DNA of 64,000 bases from Vibrio gallaecicus. Its GTDB lineage: Bacteria; Pseudomonadota; Gammaproteobacteria; Enterobacterales; Vibrionaceae. Below are positions 47,712 through 57,791 of the stretch, in pieces. The position numbers and the translations under genes were made by a program. Positions within the stretch are counted from its first letter, which is position 1. Each line of letters begins with the position of its first letter. A model generated the notes under the pieces. The model saw only the letters and a list, made by a program, of their open reading frames with translations. It was not told where the DNA came from and searched no databases. Location of the stretch: positions 930,001-994,000 of the forward strand of contig NZ_AP025490.1 in assembly GCF_024347495.1 (NCBI RefSeq). The letters run 5' to 3'.

Positions 47712-49753
47712 ACTAGCTCTCCTTGATGATTCATTGTGCTGCCTTGAGACACACCACTTAATTGCTTCGTGGTGATCTGTTGTTCTAACCCTTGAATAAA
47801 TGGCTCGACAGACAGTGGAATTTGATGAGTAATGAGCTGACCAATACATTTGATGAGCGTGACAATATCGTCCCCGCCTTTGGCATTGGAAGCGATTGAG
47901 CAGTATTGGTCGGCTACGTTGTCGCTACGATTGATCTTGTCGATCAATGTGCTGGTTTGACGATCGGCACCCACTTCAACAAACAGGCGAGCACCTTGTT
48001 GACGCGCACTCTGGATCAACGCGGTGAAATCCAGCGTCGAACAGAAAGTGTCGGCAATCGAAAGGGCTATGCTGTCGCTGTCTATATTGATTGGTTCGCC
48101 AGTCGGTAGACCTGCTGCGCTGATAAAGCGGATATGCTTTGGCAACTCGTCGAACAGTGGTTGTGTGTAAAACTCACGCACTTGGCTATGTTGGCTCAAT
48201 GCTGGTGTGGTGTGCATTGCGGTAACACGATTCGCGGCAATGCCACGTTTACCCAGTTTCTTGAGCAGAGCACGACAGGTGCTTTCACAGCCTGCCAGTA
48301 CGCAAGTGTCACCTTGGATAATGGCAAGGTAAGCACGTGGAAACTCTGGTAACAGAGCCTCAATCGCTTGCGCATCACTGCGAACCACAAAGCTATTCCA
48401 TTGGATGCTTTCGTTGCCGTTCAGCTGCCAATCTTGACGCACTGCGGTGAGTTCGCCAGAAATAGCCGTAGTGAAGATAGGACTGGTTTGAGTCATCTCA
48501 ATCAGCGCATGTGGATTTTTCCAAATATTTAAGCTAGCCCACATGGAGGCTTCACCTTTGGAGTAGCCCAAGGCGAAATCTGGCTGTACTTTGAATTCAT
48601 CACATAGCAGTTGTGTTAACAGATAACTACTGCCCACACCTGCAATTGCCAGCTCACTGAGCGACATTTCTTGCGAGTCGTCAGCGTAGGTTTTTTCAGC
48701 CTGCAGCATCTCTTTCAAGTTACCTTCGCGCTCTAAGCGAGCAAATAACTGTGGGAAATGGTGGTGAAATTCACGCAACATACCGGGATAAACCGTGCCA
48801 ACACCAGGGTAAACAAATGCAACACCACCTTTGCTTTGAGGCATCGGTGAGAAACAACTGCCCGCTGGCGTTTTGTAATGGCTATTGTCAGTCATTACTT
48901 TTGGCAACGCATTTTCTAGCGCTGAGATCTCTTGTAGTGCAGCCTCAATTGAAGCCGCTTGAATCACGATGTTCACACCACGGCCAGCATTGTGTTGAAC
49001 GCTTTGAAAGTGGCTTAGGTTTGAATGCATCAAGCTGGCGATAGCAAGTTTGCTGTCTGCCGCTTCGTTAACGCATTTAAGCTCTTCTCTTAACGAGATT
49101 AACTGAGAAACCAACTCGGCTTGTTCGTTGCCTGAAACCACAAACATCAAACGCTCGCTTGATAGCAAGGGTTTTGGTTCTTGCAAACCGGTCGCTTGAG
49201 TCAATATCAGGCTGGTGGATTTTTGGCTATCGTCACTGAAAGTTAACGCAGAAACACGAGCTTTGTTCGGCTCAGTGAACCAGTAATTATTAGCTAATGA
49301 ATGGCTCGGCAATGAACGGCTCGATATCGCCTCAACTATATTCAACAACTCATCAAACTGCTGCGAAGCAGAAAGTGCAGAATATTGTTGTTGATGGCTT
49401 AAATCTGTCGCAGGGCGACGTGCAATATCCAGAGCTAGCTGAATGCTATCTCCGATAGCTGTATCTACAAAACCCGCTAGATAAGCGTGTGGATGAATCT
49501 TGTTTTGAGCAGCGGTCAGCGCGTTCAACATCAACAATGATGGAGAATGAGAATCCAAACAAAGCTTAACAACATTACCTTGATTGACTGTCTCGATGGC
49601 GTGAGCAAGTGCTTGATTAAAATTGCCATCAACCACGACAGTAACAATCTCTGGAAGCGAAGGTGATAAGTCGGCAGAAAGCTCAGCCGCGTTTGCTGGC
49701 TGAGCTAAAAGAGCGATGCGCAATGGCATCGCTTTATTAGTAGGAACAGTCAC
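47708..49753 (-). CDS. pfaB: PUFA synthase acyltransferase PfaB
   Basis: PfaB of 681 residues. The C-terminal two thirds (about 305-600) is an acyltransferase domain: VAFVYPGVGTVYPGM and the serine elbow FALGYSKGEASMW (S398). The N-terminal region is a degenerate KS-like stretch without a cysteine motif. In related clusters the PfaB type influences whether EPA or DHA is the main product. Start codon is GTG, sharing one base with the pfaA stop (TAGTG); the 3' end overlaps pfaC by ATGA. Confidence 0.95.
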   Translation of the reverse strand: MTVPTNKAMPLRIALLAQPANAAELSADLSPSLPEIVTVVVDGNFNQALAHAIETVNQGNVVKLCLDSHSPSLLMLNALTAAQNKIHPHAYLAGFVDTAIGDSIQLALDIARRPATDLSHQQQYSALSASQQFDELLNIVEAISSRSLPSHSLANNYWFTEPNKARVSALTFSDDSQKSTSLILTQATGLQEPKPLLSSERLMFVVSGNEQAELVSQLISLREELKCVNEAADSKLAIASLMHSNLSHFQSVQHNAGRGVNIVIQAASIEAALQEISALENALPKVMTDNSHYKTPAGSCFSPMPQSKGGVAFVYPGVGTVYPGMLREFHHHFPQLFARLEREGNLKEMLQAEKTYADDSQEMSLSELAIAGVGSSYLLTQLLCDEFKVQPDFALGYSKGEASMWASLNIWKNPHALIEMTQTSPIFTTAISGELTAVRQDWQLNGNESIQWNSFVVRSDAQAIEALLPEFPRAYLAIIQGDTCVLAGCESTCRALLKKLGKRGIAANRVTAMHTTPALSQHSQVREFYTQPLFDELPKHIRFISAAGLPTGEPINIDSDSIALSIADTFCSTLDFTALIQSARQQGARLFVEVGADRQTSTLIDKINRSDNVADQYCSIASNAKGGDDIVTLIKCIGQLITHQIPLSVEPFIQGLEQQITTKQLSGVSQGSTMNHQGELV

Positions 49754-52700
49754 TATGACAATTGCTCCTTTTCTGCGTTCTTAGTCGCCTCTTTCTTTGA
49801 TACTGCTGAGCTAGACTTCGGCAAAAATGCATCGTTTAAGCTCTTGCTGATGGTGACTTTGGCACCTTTCATTACCGCACTTAAACGACCATCTTGGTGG
49901 TAAAGCGAGATATCAGCTTGCAGAGAACGAGCCGTGCTTTTTATCACGCTCAGCTCTAGCCAACCTTGGTCACCATTGTGCATCGGTGCGTAACAAATAA
50001 ACTCACCGATTGCAGACGGTAGGCTTGCCGCGCCGTATTTCAATCGAGCCCATACCAACATGGCTTGCAACAGATAATCTTCAGCAAATGGCTGGCTATC
50101 GCCAAAACCTTGCTTAGGAATAAATGATCCGCAGTCGCTGTTTTTAATCTGAGGCAATTGGCACTGAGCCAGTAAGCCTAAGTCGTCAAAGCGTTCAACT
50201 GAGGTAATACCTTGCAGTCTTGGTCCATGAAACAGAGTGCCGTCACTGTATAGAGCTTGTGCCGTTGTTACAGGTGCTGAAGTGTTGGCTTCAAAGCGTT
50301 TTACTGACGCTTGTTGAACATCTTCAGACACTTGCACAGAGGCAACTTGCAACTGAGCTTGATACTGTGGTCGCCCTTGGCAACTGATCACCGCTTTTAG
50401 CTGATCTTTTGATTTAGCATCAGAAGAAAGAACCAGTTTCAGCTCTTGTACTTCATCGGTATCAAAAATCACACCCTTAAGCAGTTTGTAGTTGTGAACG
50501 CTAACGTTCACCCCTAACAGTTGCTCTGCCACTTCACGTATCCATTGGATGGCACACACTGTCGGTAACACTGGGTTACCGGCAATGCAGTGATCTTGAA
50601 TGAAAGGCAATGCCTTTGGATCAAGATGACGTGTCACAGTGATGCTTGTATTTAGCGGACTCTTTGCAAGATGCACAGACTCCGCATTAAGCTTTTTTAC
50701 AGCAGCTTCCTTGTTGTCAGAACCTTGCATGCTCGTACCAACCAGCAGTTGAATGCCAGTTTCGTTCAGCAGTTGAGAACTAAATAGCTCTGCACCTGCC
50801 TGAAGAGGAATTACGTACACGCCGCGCTCTGTGAACATACGTTTCAGTGCTGCGTTTACCATGCCACCGTCCCACGGTCCCCAGTTGAAGCTCATCACTT
50901 TCGCTTGAGGGTTGCGAGCAGACAGCTGTAGAGCCGCTTTGTTCAGGATCTCGTTAGACATCGAGTAATCACTTTGGCCTGTGTTTCCGTAGAAACCCGC
51001 CGCCGAAGAGAACATCGCAATCAGTTTTAGCTTGCTGCTATCAAGACCACCAAGAACCGCTTCTAGTCCGCCCACTTTCGTGCCGTAAACCATGTTCAGT
51101 TCATCAAGTGTTTTATCTTGAATGTGCTTGTCAGCCAGTACGCCTGCACCGTGGATAAGACCTGTGATGCCTTCGAAATTCGCCAGCGTTTTCGCTACTG
51201 ACTCATGGTTCGATACATCTAGGCTTAGGTATTCAGCGCTCGCGCCAATCTCGTTGAAAGCGGCAAGTGCTGCGTTGATTTCAAGGCTGCTCAATACCGG
51301 TTTTAGCAAGGCATCAACTTTCTTCGGCGTTGGCTTATCACCCGTAGCTTGTAGGTGCGCAATTGCAGCAGGTTTTAGCTCTTTCTCTTGCTTGCCTTGT
51401 GCCCACTGAGGTAGCTCAGCTGAAGTAATATGCTTACTACGACCTGCAAGAATGAAATGAGATTTACATTGCTTAGCAAGCGTCAGTGCACATTCAAACG
51501 TCACGCCTTTAGCGCCACCTGTCACCAGAACTTTGTCGCTCTTGGTGAGTTGAGCGCCTGTGTTTTTAGTTTGTGCAGCGCCTGGTGTTGTCGCAATCAG
51601 TGTTGCACGACCAGATTCACCGTTTTCCGCATGGCTAAGACCGATTTCCACCGTGTTGGTGTCGATATCGAACAGTTCGCCTGTGATAGCTTCAGCTAGG
51701 TGACGAGCATCAATAGAAGCATCAGCATCCAATGCACGGCAGAACACGTTTGACCATTCATGGCTCAGTGTCTTAGTTAGACCAGACAGAGCTGCTTGGT
51801 TAAGTTCTGCATTCGCTAGTTGCTTAGTATCTAGGTAACCAAAGCCACCATCGATACGGCTTAATGTGAAGAACACGCTGCGACCAGAAACGGCATTCAG
51901 TTGGCCATTTAGGTGCTTTGCGAATAAGAACGCTGTCGTCAGTGAAGCTCTTGAGTCTGCATTCAAGTTAATCGCTTGCTCGTTGCTTTGTTTAGCATCA
52001 ACGATAGCTTGTAGGTGAATGAAGCCCGCAATCACTTTGTTCGACGTTTTAAGGTCTGCTTCGATGTCGTTAATAACTGCAGTCACACCAGCATCATCGA
52101 CGCTGTTGAGTGTGTAGCTTGCGATTTCACTGTTTAAAGGTGACGCGGCAGAAAGAGCACTACGCACTACAGCAACTTGAATGCCGTTAGCGGTCAACTT
52201 TTCTGCTAGAACACCGGCGTTGTGACCATCATCTGTGATCACGACACAAGCGTCTTTTGAGAAACAATCGACGAGTTTATCTGCCGCTGGTAGCTTTTTT
52301 AGCGCCACCTCATTGTGTGGAGGAAGTTCCGCTGTCGCTGTTTCTGCGATAGGCGTTACCGATTCAGCTTTAGGAGTCGCTACGGGTGCAGCAGCGGATA
52401 GCTTGCTTTGCATGTAGGTAACGATTTCACCAAGCGTACGACACTCAGCTAGGTCTTCAGGGTTTAGTTCTGGCAGCGTTGGTAGCTGGTCTTGAACTGT
52501 ACCTAAAATCTCAACACGTTTGATTGAGTCGATACCAAGGTCTGCTTCCATGTCCATCGCTAGGTCGAGCATTTCTGCTGGGTAGCCTGTTTTGTCGGCA
52601 ACCACTTCCATCATTGTTGATTGAACATGAGCAGGGTTTAGGTCGTTGCTCGCGCTTTCTACAGTTGCTGCAGCAACTTCTGTACTCGTAGTAGCAGTAG

Positions 52701-55700
52701 CGCCTAGCTTACTATTCATGTAGTCAACGATTTCGCCAAGAGTACGACACTCAGCTAGATCTTCAGGGTTCAGATCTGGCAATGTTGGTAGCTGGTCTTG
52801 AACCGTTCCAAGGATCTCAACACGTTTGATTGAGTCGATGCCAAGGTCTGCTTCCATGTCCATTGCTAGATCAAGCATTTCAGTTGGGTAGCCCGTTTTA
52901 TCAGCCACTACGCTCAGCATTGTGCTTTGAACTTGCTCCGCGTTTAAACCATTTGATACTGTTTGCGTTGGTGCAGATACTTGAGCCGCTACTGGAGCAG
53001 AAGCTGGAAGTTTGCTGTTCATGTAGTCGACTATCTCGCCTAGAGTACGACACTCAGCGAGGTCTTCAGGGTTTAGCTCTGGAAGAGTCGGTAGTTCGTC
53101 TTGAACCGTACCTAGGATTTCAACACGCTTGATTGAGTCGATACCAAGGTCAGCTTCCATATCCATTGCTAGGTCTAGCATTTCAGTCGGGTAGCCCGTT
53201 TTCTCTGCCACTACTTCTAACATGGTTTTTTGAACGACTGCCGGATCTAGACCATTGCTAGCTGTTGCTGGAGCAACTACTGCTGCTTGTGAAGACACAG
53301 GAGCTGAAGCTGGAAGCTTGCTGTTCATGTAGGCAACGATTTCGCCAAGAGTGCGACACTCAGCTAAGTCTTCAGGGTTTAGCTCTGGAAGAGTAGGCAG
53401 TTCATCTTGAACCGTACCAAGAATCTCAACACGCTTGATTGAATCGATACCAAGGTCTGCTTCCATATCCATTTCTAGATCAAGCATTTCCGTTGGGTAA
53501 CCTGTCTTCTCAGCAACCACTTCTAGCATGGTTTGTTGAACGACTTTCGCATCAAGACCGTTAGCTACAGCAACTGCTTGAACTGGTGCAGCTTCATTAT
53601 TTGAAACTCCAGAAGGCATCTTGCTGTTCATGTAGGTAACGATTTCACCAAGAGTACGACACTCAGCTAAATCTTCAGGGTTCAGCTCAGGTAGGTTCGG
53701 CATTTCGTCTTGAACGGTACCAAGGATCTCTACGCGCTTTATTGAGTCAATACCAAGGTCTGCTTCCATGTCCATTTCTAGATCAAGCATTTCCGTTGGG
53801 TAACCCGTTTTCTCAGCGACCACTTCTAGCATCACTTTTTCAGCATCGGCTGTTTGTACTGCTACTGGTGCAGCCACAGGAGCTGGTTGTGCTTTTACTG
53901 GCACAGGCTGAGCTGCAACAGGTGCTGTTGCTTGAGCGGCTACTTGTGGTGCAGGAACGGCTTTCTGGACTGGAGCTTGCTGAACTGTTGTATTTTTAAC
54001 TGGTACTGCTTGAACAGACTGAGCCTGTACAGGAGTCGCTTGTACCTGAGCTACAGGCTCTTGAACGATAGCTGTTGGAGTAGCTTGAATTACTGGCTGA
54101 GCATTTACTGGCGCAACGAAGGTTGGTTGTGCGGTTTGTACTGAACCTTGCGTCAGCATATTAAGTGCTGAGTTGTTGCTGTGCGCTTGCATTTCTAGGT
54201 AATGAGCGTGAGCTTTTAGCGTTTCAGCTTGGTGCTGATGGAACATTTCCATAGAACGCTGTAGGTTCTCAGGAATTGCTACGCCTGCTGTTGCCATTTT
54301 CGCTTGCTCAGACATTAGGGTGTTGAATGTGTCACCGTATTGCTGAGGAATCGCCAAGAATTGCTGATGTACTTCTGCTGCTTGTTGTTGAGCATTGAAG
54401 AACGATTGCAGTGAAGATTCATCAACTGTTACTTGAGCTGCTGGCTGAATAGTCGCTGGTGCAGATTGCGCCACTTGTGGCTGCTGAGCTGCTGTTACTA
54501 CTTGTGCACTTGGTGCTGGAGCAGTTGACTGTTGTACATTTGAAGCTTGAGGAGCAGCCACAGGTACTTCAACGATTTCTGTTTTAATCACTTCTTTTTC
54601 CACGATTTTCTCGACTTCAACTTTCACTTCAACAATCTCGGTCTTTTCGGTGACGTTGCCCGAAGCCAATGATTGATCCATTTTCTTACGAGTAGCAGGG
54701 CTGATGTAGTTGGTTGCATTCAGCTTGATGTTCATTGGTGATGCCTTTGCAGGTTCAGCAATGTCAGCTTGGTAAGGGTCAATGTTGTCTAATGAAACAC
54801 CTGCCACGCACAGTTGAACCGCAGCTAAACGAAGCTGTTGGTCACTGTCGCCTTTAGGGCTTGGGTTGATGCTGATTGCGTAAAGTTCTTCGTTCTTATC
54901 AGCCAATGTTTTTTCAACCAGCTTTTGAAGAATGTTCTTCGGACCGAACTCAACGAATACACGCGCGCCTGCTTCATACATCGCTTCAATTTGCTCGCTG
55001 AAACGAACCGATTGCAGCATGTGTTGCTTGAACGCTTTCTTAATCGCTTTCGCGTCTTTGCTGTGTAGTTTGCCCGTTGCGTTTGAGTAAAGCGGCAGCG
55101 TTGGAGCTCTAAATGAAGCTTTGTCAATTGCAGCAGCAAATGGTTTTTGAGCGTGAGCAACAAGTGGAGTGTGGAACGCGCCAGATACAGGCAGAGCGAT
55201 TGCTTTGAAGCCTTGTTCTGTCAGCGCTTGTGCTGCTTGTTGAACCGTCGCAGTTGGACCTGCAATAACCAGTTGAGTCGGAGCGTTGTAGTTGGCAATG
55301 CTCACGCCTTCGAATTGGCTGATGCAGCTTTCAACGGCTGGAAGTTTGTCTGCGTCTAGGATGACCGCAAACATCGTACCGCTGTCGCCTTGTTCTGGTG
55401 TCGCCGCCATTGCATCGCCACGAGCGAAAGCTAGCTGGTAGTAATCGTCTTGCGAGATAACACCCGATGCACATAGTGCGCTTAGCTCACCAAAGCTGTG
55501 TCCTGCGACCATGTCTGCTCTGAAGCCTGCTTGAGTCATGATGTCGAACTGACCCATAGACACAGTACCAATTGCACTTTGCGCATTGGCGGTGTTGGTT
55601 AGTACAGCTTCTTGAGCTTTGGTTGCTTCTGGTGTGAAAGTTGGAATTGGGAATAGAATTTGCGACAGAGCCGTTTTCTTGTGCTGACCAAATACCTGAT

Positions 55701-57585
55701 CCGCTTGAGCAAGCTGTTGGCGCATTTCAGGGTAATGACAAGCAAGCTCGCGACCCATGTTTAGGTATTGCGAACCTTGACCAGCAAATAATGCAGCCAC
55801 TTTACCAGCACCGTTTTCAGCAATCAGTGCCGACTCACGGTAGCTAGTACCGTTTGGCATCTGCCAATGTGCTTTGGTTTGGCTCTCAAGCATAGAAACT
55901 GCTTGAGTCAGTTGCGCTTGAAGGTCTGCTTGGTCAGTTACAACTAAACCAAGGCGAGCGTGCTTAGCGTCTACTTCGCGTAGAGCGTGCTGCTCAGCAA
56001 GCGCTTCTAGCTTGAACGCAGCGTCTGTTGCTTGAGTTGAAACCTGCTTGAGCTCATTGATCAGTGCTTGACGAGATTCCGCGCTGAATAACAGAGTTTG
56101 CGGTACTTGGCGCTGACGGTATTTGTCACCGCGAGCATGTTCTGGCGTGTACTCTTCCAATACAACGTGGAAGTTAGTGCCACCAAAACCGAATGAGCTG
56201 ATACCTGCACGGCGCGGTGTGCCGTCGACACGTTTCATCCAAGGACGCGTTTGTGTGTTTAGGTAGAACGGTGAGTTCTCGATATCCAGCTTAGGATTCG
56301 GAGCCGATACGTTGATCGTTGGCGGCAGTACTTTGTGGTGCAGTGCTAATGCAGCTTTGATTAAACCTGCAGTACCTGCAGTTGATTTGGTGTGACCAAT
56401 TTGAGATTTCACAGAGCCTAACGCAATGTGTTGCTTCTCTTCATTGTTCTCACTGAATACCGAGTTTAAGCCACCAAATTCAGCTACATCACCCGCTGCA
56501 GTACCTGTACCGTGCGCTTCTAAAAGACCAAGCGTGTGCGGTGCGAAACCAGCATCATCGTAAGCACGTTTTAGTGCTTTCGCTTGTCCTTCAGGGCGAG
56601 GTGCGTAAATACTCTTGAATTTACCATCCGAAGAAGAACCGACACCTTTAATCACTGAGTAGATTCTGTCGCCATCGCGCTCTGCATCTTCAAGACGCTT
56701 AAGAGCAACCATGCCGATGCCTTCACCAATCATCATCCCTTTTGAATCGATATCGAAAGGTTGAATGGTTTCATTAGTAGTGAATGCTGGCGTTTTAGAG
56801 AAGCTCATGTACATGGTTGGTGAGTTATCAGTACACACACCACCTGTGATCATCATTTCACTGCGGCCTTCAACCAACTCACTAAGAGCCATGCGCATTG
56901 CGGCTAGAGAGCCTGCACACGCAGCATCTACCACACAGTTGATGCCACCAAGGTCAAAGCGGTTAGCAATACGACCTGATATTACGTTACCCAATGAACC
57001 AGGGAATGAGTTTTCTTCCCAGTGGATGTATTGGTCTTGGAACTTTTTGATCAGCATTTCGCTGTCTTCGTCGTTGATACCACTGCTCTTGAAGACTTTT
57101 TTCAATACAGGGTATTGGAGACGAGCATTCAGGCTTTGAGCGATCTTCTGCCCACCACCAACACCAAGCGTAATACCGATCTTATCGCGATCGTAGCCTT
57201 CAGGAAGTTTTGCATCTTCAAGTACTTCTTTTGCAACGATCAGAGAAAGCAGCTGAGACGTATCAGTCAGTTCTAGGATGTTTGGCGGAAGGCCGAACTC
57301 CATAGGGTTGAAGTCCACTTCTGGGATAAAACCACCGCGCTTACAGTAAGACTTGTCTGGCGTAGTACGATCTGAGTCGTAGTAATCTTCTGGACGCCAG
57401 TGCGTATCTGGCACTTCGGTAATTGCATCGATCTTTTCGCTGATGAGATCCCAAAATTTATTCAGGTAACGAGAGTTTGCAAACATGCTCGCCATACCAA
57501 CGATAGCGACAGGCATATCTTTAAGGCGTTTATTCAGTCGAGAATCATCTACTGATTCTGGGGTATTTGTCTCGGGTTGGCTCAT
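49753..57585 (-). CDS. pfaA: PUFA synthase PfaA (KS-AT-5xACP-KR-DH)
   Basis: A 2610-residue polyketide-like synthase building long-chain omega-3 polyunsaturated fatty acid without oxygen. Ketosynthase (about 25-480) with C223 in VVDAACAGSLAAM; malonyl/acyltransferase (about 600-930) with S697 in GHSFGEL; a Glu/Lys/Val and then Gln/Ala/Pro-rich linker (about 1000-1240); five acyl carrier domains whose phosphopantetheine serines are S1281, S1382, S1484, S1585 and S1687 (LGIDSIKRVEILG); ketoreductase (about 2015-2260, VLVTGGAKGVTFECAL); and a C-terminal PKS-type dehydratase region (about 2330-2590, DHCIAGNPVLPTVCAIQW, GTLFHGPRLQG). GGAGA precedes the ATG by 6 nt. First gene of pfaABCD. Confidence 0.97.
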   Translation of the reverse strand: MSQPETNTPESVDDSRLNKRLKDMPVAIVGMASMFANSRYLNKFWDLISEKIDAITEVPDTHWRPEDYYDSDRTTPDKSYCKRGGFIPEVDFNPMEFGLPPNILELTDTSQLLSLIVAKEVLEDAKLPEGYDRDKIGITLGVGGGQKIAQSLNARLQYPVLKKVFKSSGINDEDSEMLIKKFQDQYIHWEENSFPGSLGNVISGRIANRFDLGGINCVVDAACAGSLAAMRMALSELVEGRSEMMITGGVCTDNSPTMYMSFSKTPAFTTNETIQPFDIDSKGMMIGEGIGMVALKRLEDAERDGDRIYSVIKGVGSSSDGKFKSIYAPRPEGQAKALKRAYDDAGFAPHTLGLLEAHGTGTAAGDVAEFGGLNSVFSENNEEKQHIALGSVKSQIGHTKSTAGTAGLIKAALALHHKVLPPTINVSAPNPKLDIENSPFYLNTQTRPWMKRVDGTPRRAGISSFGFGGTNFHVVLEEYTPEHARGDKYRQRQVPQTLLFSAESRQALINELKQVSTQATDAAFKLEALAEQHALREVDAKHARLGLVVTDQADLQAQLTQAVSMLESQTKAHWQMPNGTSYRESALIAENGAGKVAALFAGQGSQYLNMGRELACHYPEMRQQLAQADQVFGQHKKTALSQILFPIPTFTPEATKAQEAVLTNTANAQSAIGTVSMGQFDIMTQAGFRADMVAGHSFGELSALCASGVISQDDYYQLAFARGDAMAATPEQGDSGTMFAVILDADKLPAVESCISQFEGVSIANYNAPTQLVIAGPTATVQQAAQALTEQGFKAIALPVSGAFHTPLVAHAQKPFAAAIDKASFRAPTLPLYSNATGKLHSKDAKAIKKAFKQHMLQSVRFSEQIEAMYEAGARVFVEFGPKNILQKLVEKTLADKNEELYAISINPSPKGDSDQQLRLAAVQLCVAGVSLDNIDPYQADIAEPAKASPMNIKLNATNYISPATRKKMDQSLASGNVTEKTEIVEVKVEVEKIVEKEVIKTEIVEVPVAAPQASNVQQSTAPAPSAQVVTAAQQPQVAQSAPATIQPAAQVTVDESSLQSFFNAQQQAAEVHQQFLAIPQQYGDTFNTLMSEQAKMATAGVAIPENLQRSMEMFHQHQAETLKAHAHYLEMQAHSNNSALNMLTQGSVQTAQPTFVAPVNAQPVIQATPTAIVQEPVAQVQATPVQAQSVQAVPVKNTTVQQAPVQKAVPAPQVAAQATAPVAAQPVPVKAQPAPVAAPVAVQTADAEKVMLEVVAEKTGYPTEMLDLEMDMEADLGIDSIKRVEILGTVQDEMPNLPELNPEDLAECRTLGEIVTYMNSKMPSGVSNNEAAPVQAVAVANGLDAKVVQQTMLEVVAEKTGYPTEMLDLEMDMEADLGIDSIKRVEILGTVQDELPTLPELNPEDLAECRTLGEIVAYMNSKLPASAPVSSQAAVVAPATASNGLDPAVVQKTMLEVVAEKTGYPTEMLDLAMDMEADLGIDSIKRVEILGTVQDELPTLPELNPEDLAECRTLGEIVDYMNSKLPASAPVAAQVSAPTQTVSNGLNAEQVQSTMLSVVADKTGYPTEMLDLAMDMEADLGIDSIKRVEILGTVQDQLPTLPDLNPEDLAECRTLGEIVDYMNSKLGATATTSTEVAAATVESASNDLNPAHVQSTMMEVVADKTGYPAEMLDLAMDMEADLGIDSIKRVEILGTVQDQLPTLPELNPEDLAECRTLGEIVTYMQSKLSAAAPVATPKAESVTPIAETATAELPPHNEVALKKLPAADKLVDCFSKDACVVITDDGHNAGVLAEKLTANGIQVAVVRSALSAASPLNSEIASYTLNSVDDAGVTAVINDIEADLKTSNKVIAGFIHLQAIVDAKQSNEQAINLNADSRASLTTAFLFAKHLNGQLNAVSGRSVFFTLSRIDGGFGYLDTKQLANAELNQAALSGLTKTLSHEWSNVFCRALDADASIDARHLAEAITGELFDIDTNTVEIGLSHAENGESGRATLIATTPGAAQTKNTGAQLTKSDKVLVTGGAKGVTFECALTLAKQCKSHFILAGRSKHITSAELPQWAQGKQEKELKPAAIAHLQATGDKPTPKKVDALLKPVLSSLEINAALAAFNEIGASAEYLSLDVSNHESVAKTLANFEGITGLIHGAGVLADKHIQDKTLDELNMVYGTKVGGLEAVLGGLDSSKLKLIAMFSSAAGFYGNTGQSDYSMSNEILNKAALQLSARNPQAKVMSFNWGPWDGGMVNAALKRMFTERGVYVIPLQAGAELFSSQLLNETGIQLLVGTSMQGSDNKEAAVKKLNAESVHLAKSPLNTSITVTRHLDPKALPFIQDHCIAGNPVLPTVCAIQWIREVAEQLLGVNVSVHNYKLLKGVIFDTDEVQELKLVLSSDAKSKDQLKAVISCQGRPQYQAQLQVASVQVSEDVQQASVKRFEANTSAPVTTAQALYSDGTLFHGPRLQGITSVERFDDLGLLAQCQLPQIKNSDCGSFIPKQGFGDSQPFAEDYLLQAMLVWARLKYGAASLPSAIGEFICYAPMHNGDQGWLELSVIKSTARSLQADISLYHQDGRLSAVMKGAKVTISKSLNDAFLPKSSSAVSKKEATKNAEKEQLS
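52400..53835 (-). repeat. Five tandem acyl carrier protein repeats
   Basis: Five units of about 304 bp (serine codons at 53743, 53440, 53134, 52831 and 52525 on the + axis, spaced 303-306 bp). The ACP cores are near identical and the Ala/Pro/Ser-rich spacers diverge. Five is within the range known for PfaA (about 5-6 or more). Confidence 0.95.
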
Positions 57586-57791
57586 TATGAGTCTCCACTA
57601 GAAATCACAGAAAGTGATGTCGTGTTTTGAGGCTGCGCTTTTAAAGCTATAGAAAGAAAATCTGAAACAGATTTAGGGAAGCACAGCTGAAAATTCAAGT
57701 TGCTGAGTGACGGCAACCAGTTAAAAGTTGGGTTTTCGAAGTGCATTGACTTACGAGAGTTTGGGAGGTGTTTCATGCGCGAAAGTAGCAT
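57585..57791 (-). CDS. Possible leader ORF coupled to pfaA (doubtful)
   Basis: A 68-codon frame whose TAA overlaps the pfaA ATG (TAATG), as seen at real operon junctions here. It begins MLLSRMKHLPNSRKS and ends SVISSGDS. No good ribosome site precedes either of its first two ATGs, and I recognise no family. It could be chance or a translated leader. Confidence 0.25.
   Translation of the reverse strand: MLLSRMKHLPNSRKSMHFENPTFNWLPSLSNLNFQLCFPKSVSDFLSIALKAQPQNTTSLSVISSGDS

Noticed and set aside
52400..53835. CRISPR-like regular repeats
   Set aside because: The repeats are about 304 bp long, in frame, and encode acyl carrier domains.
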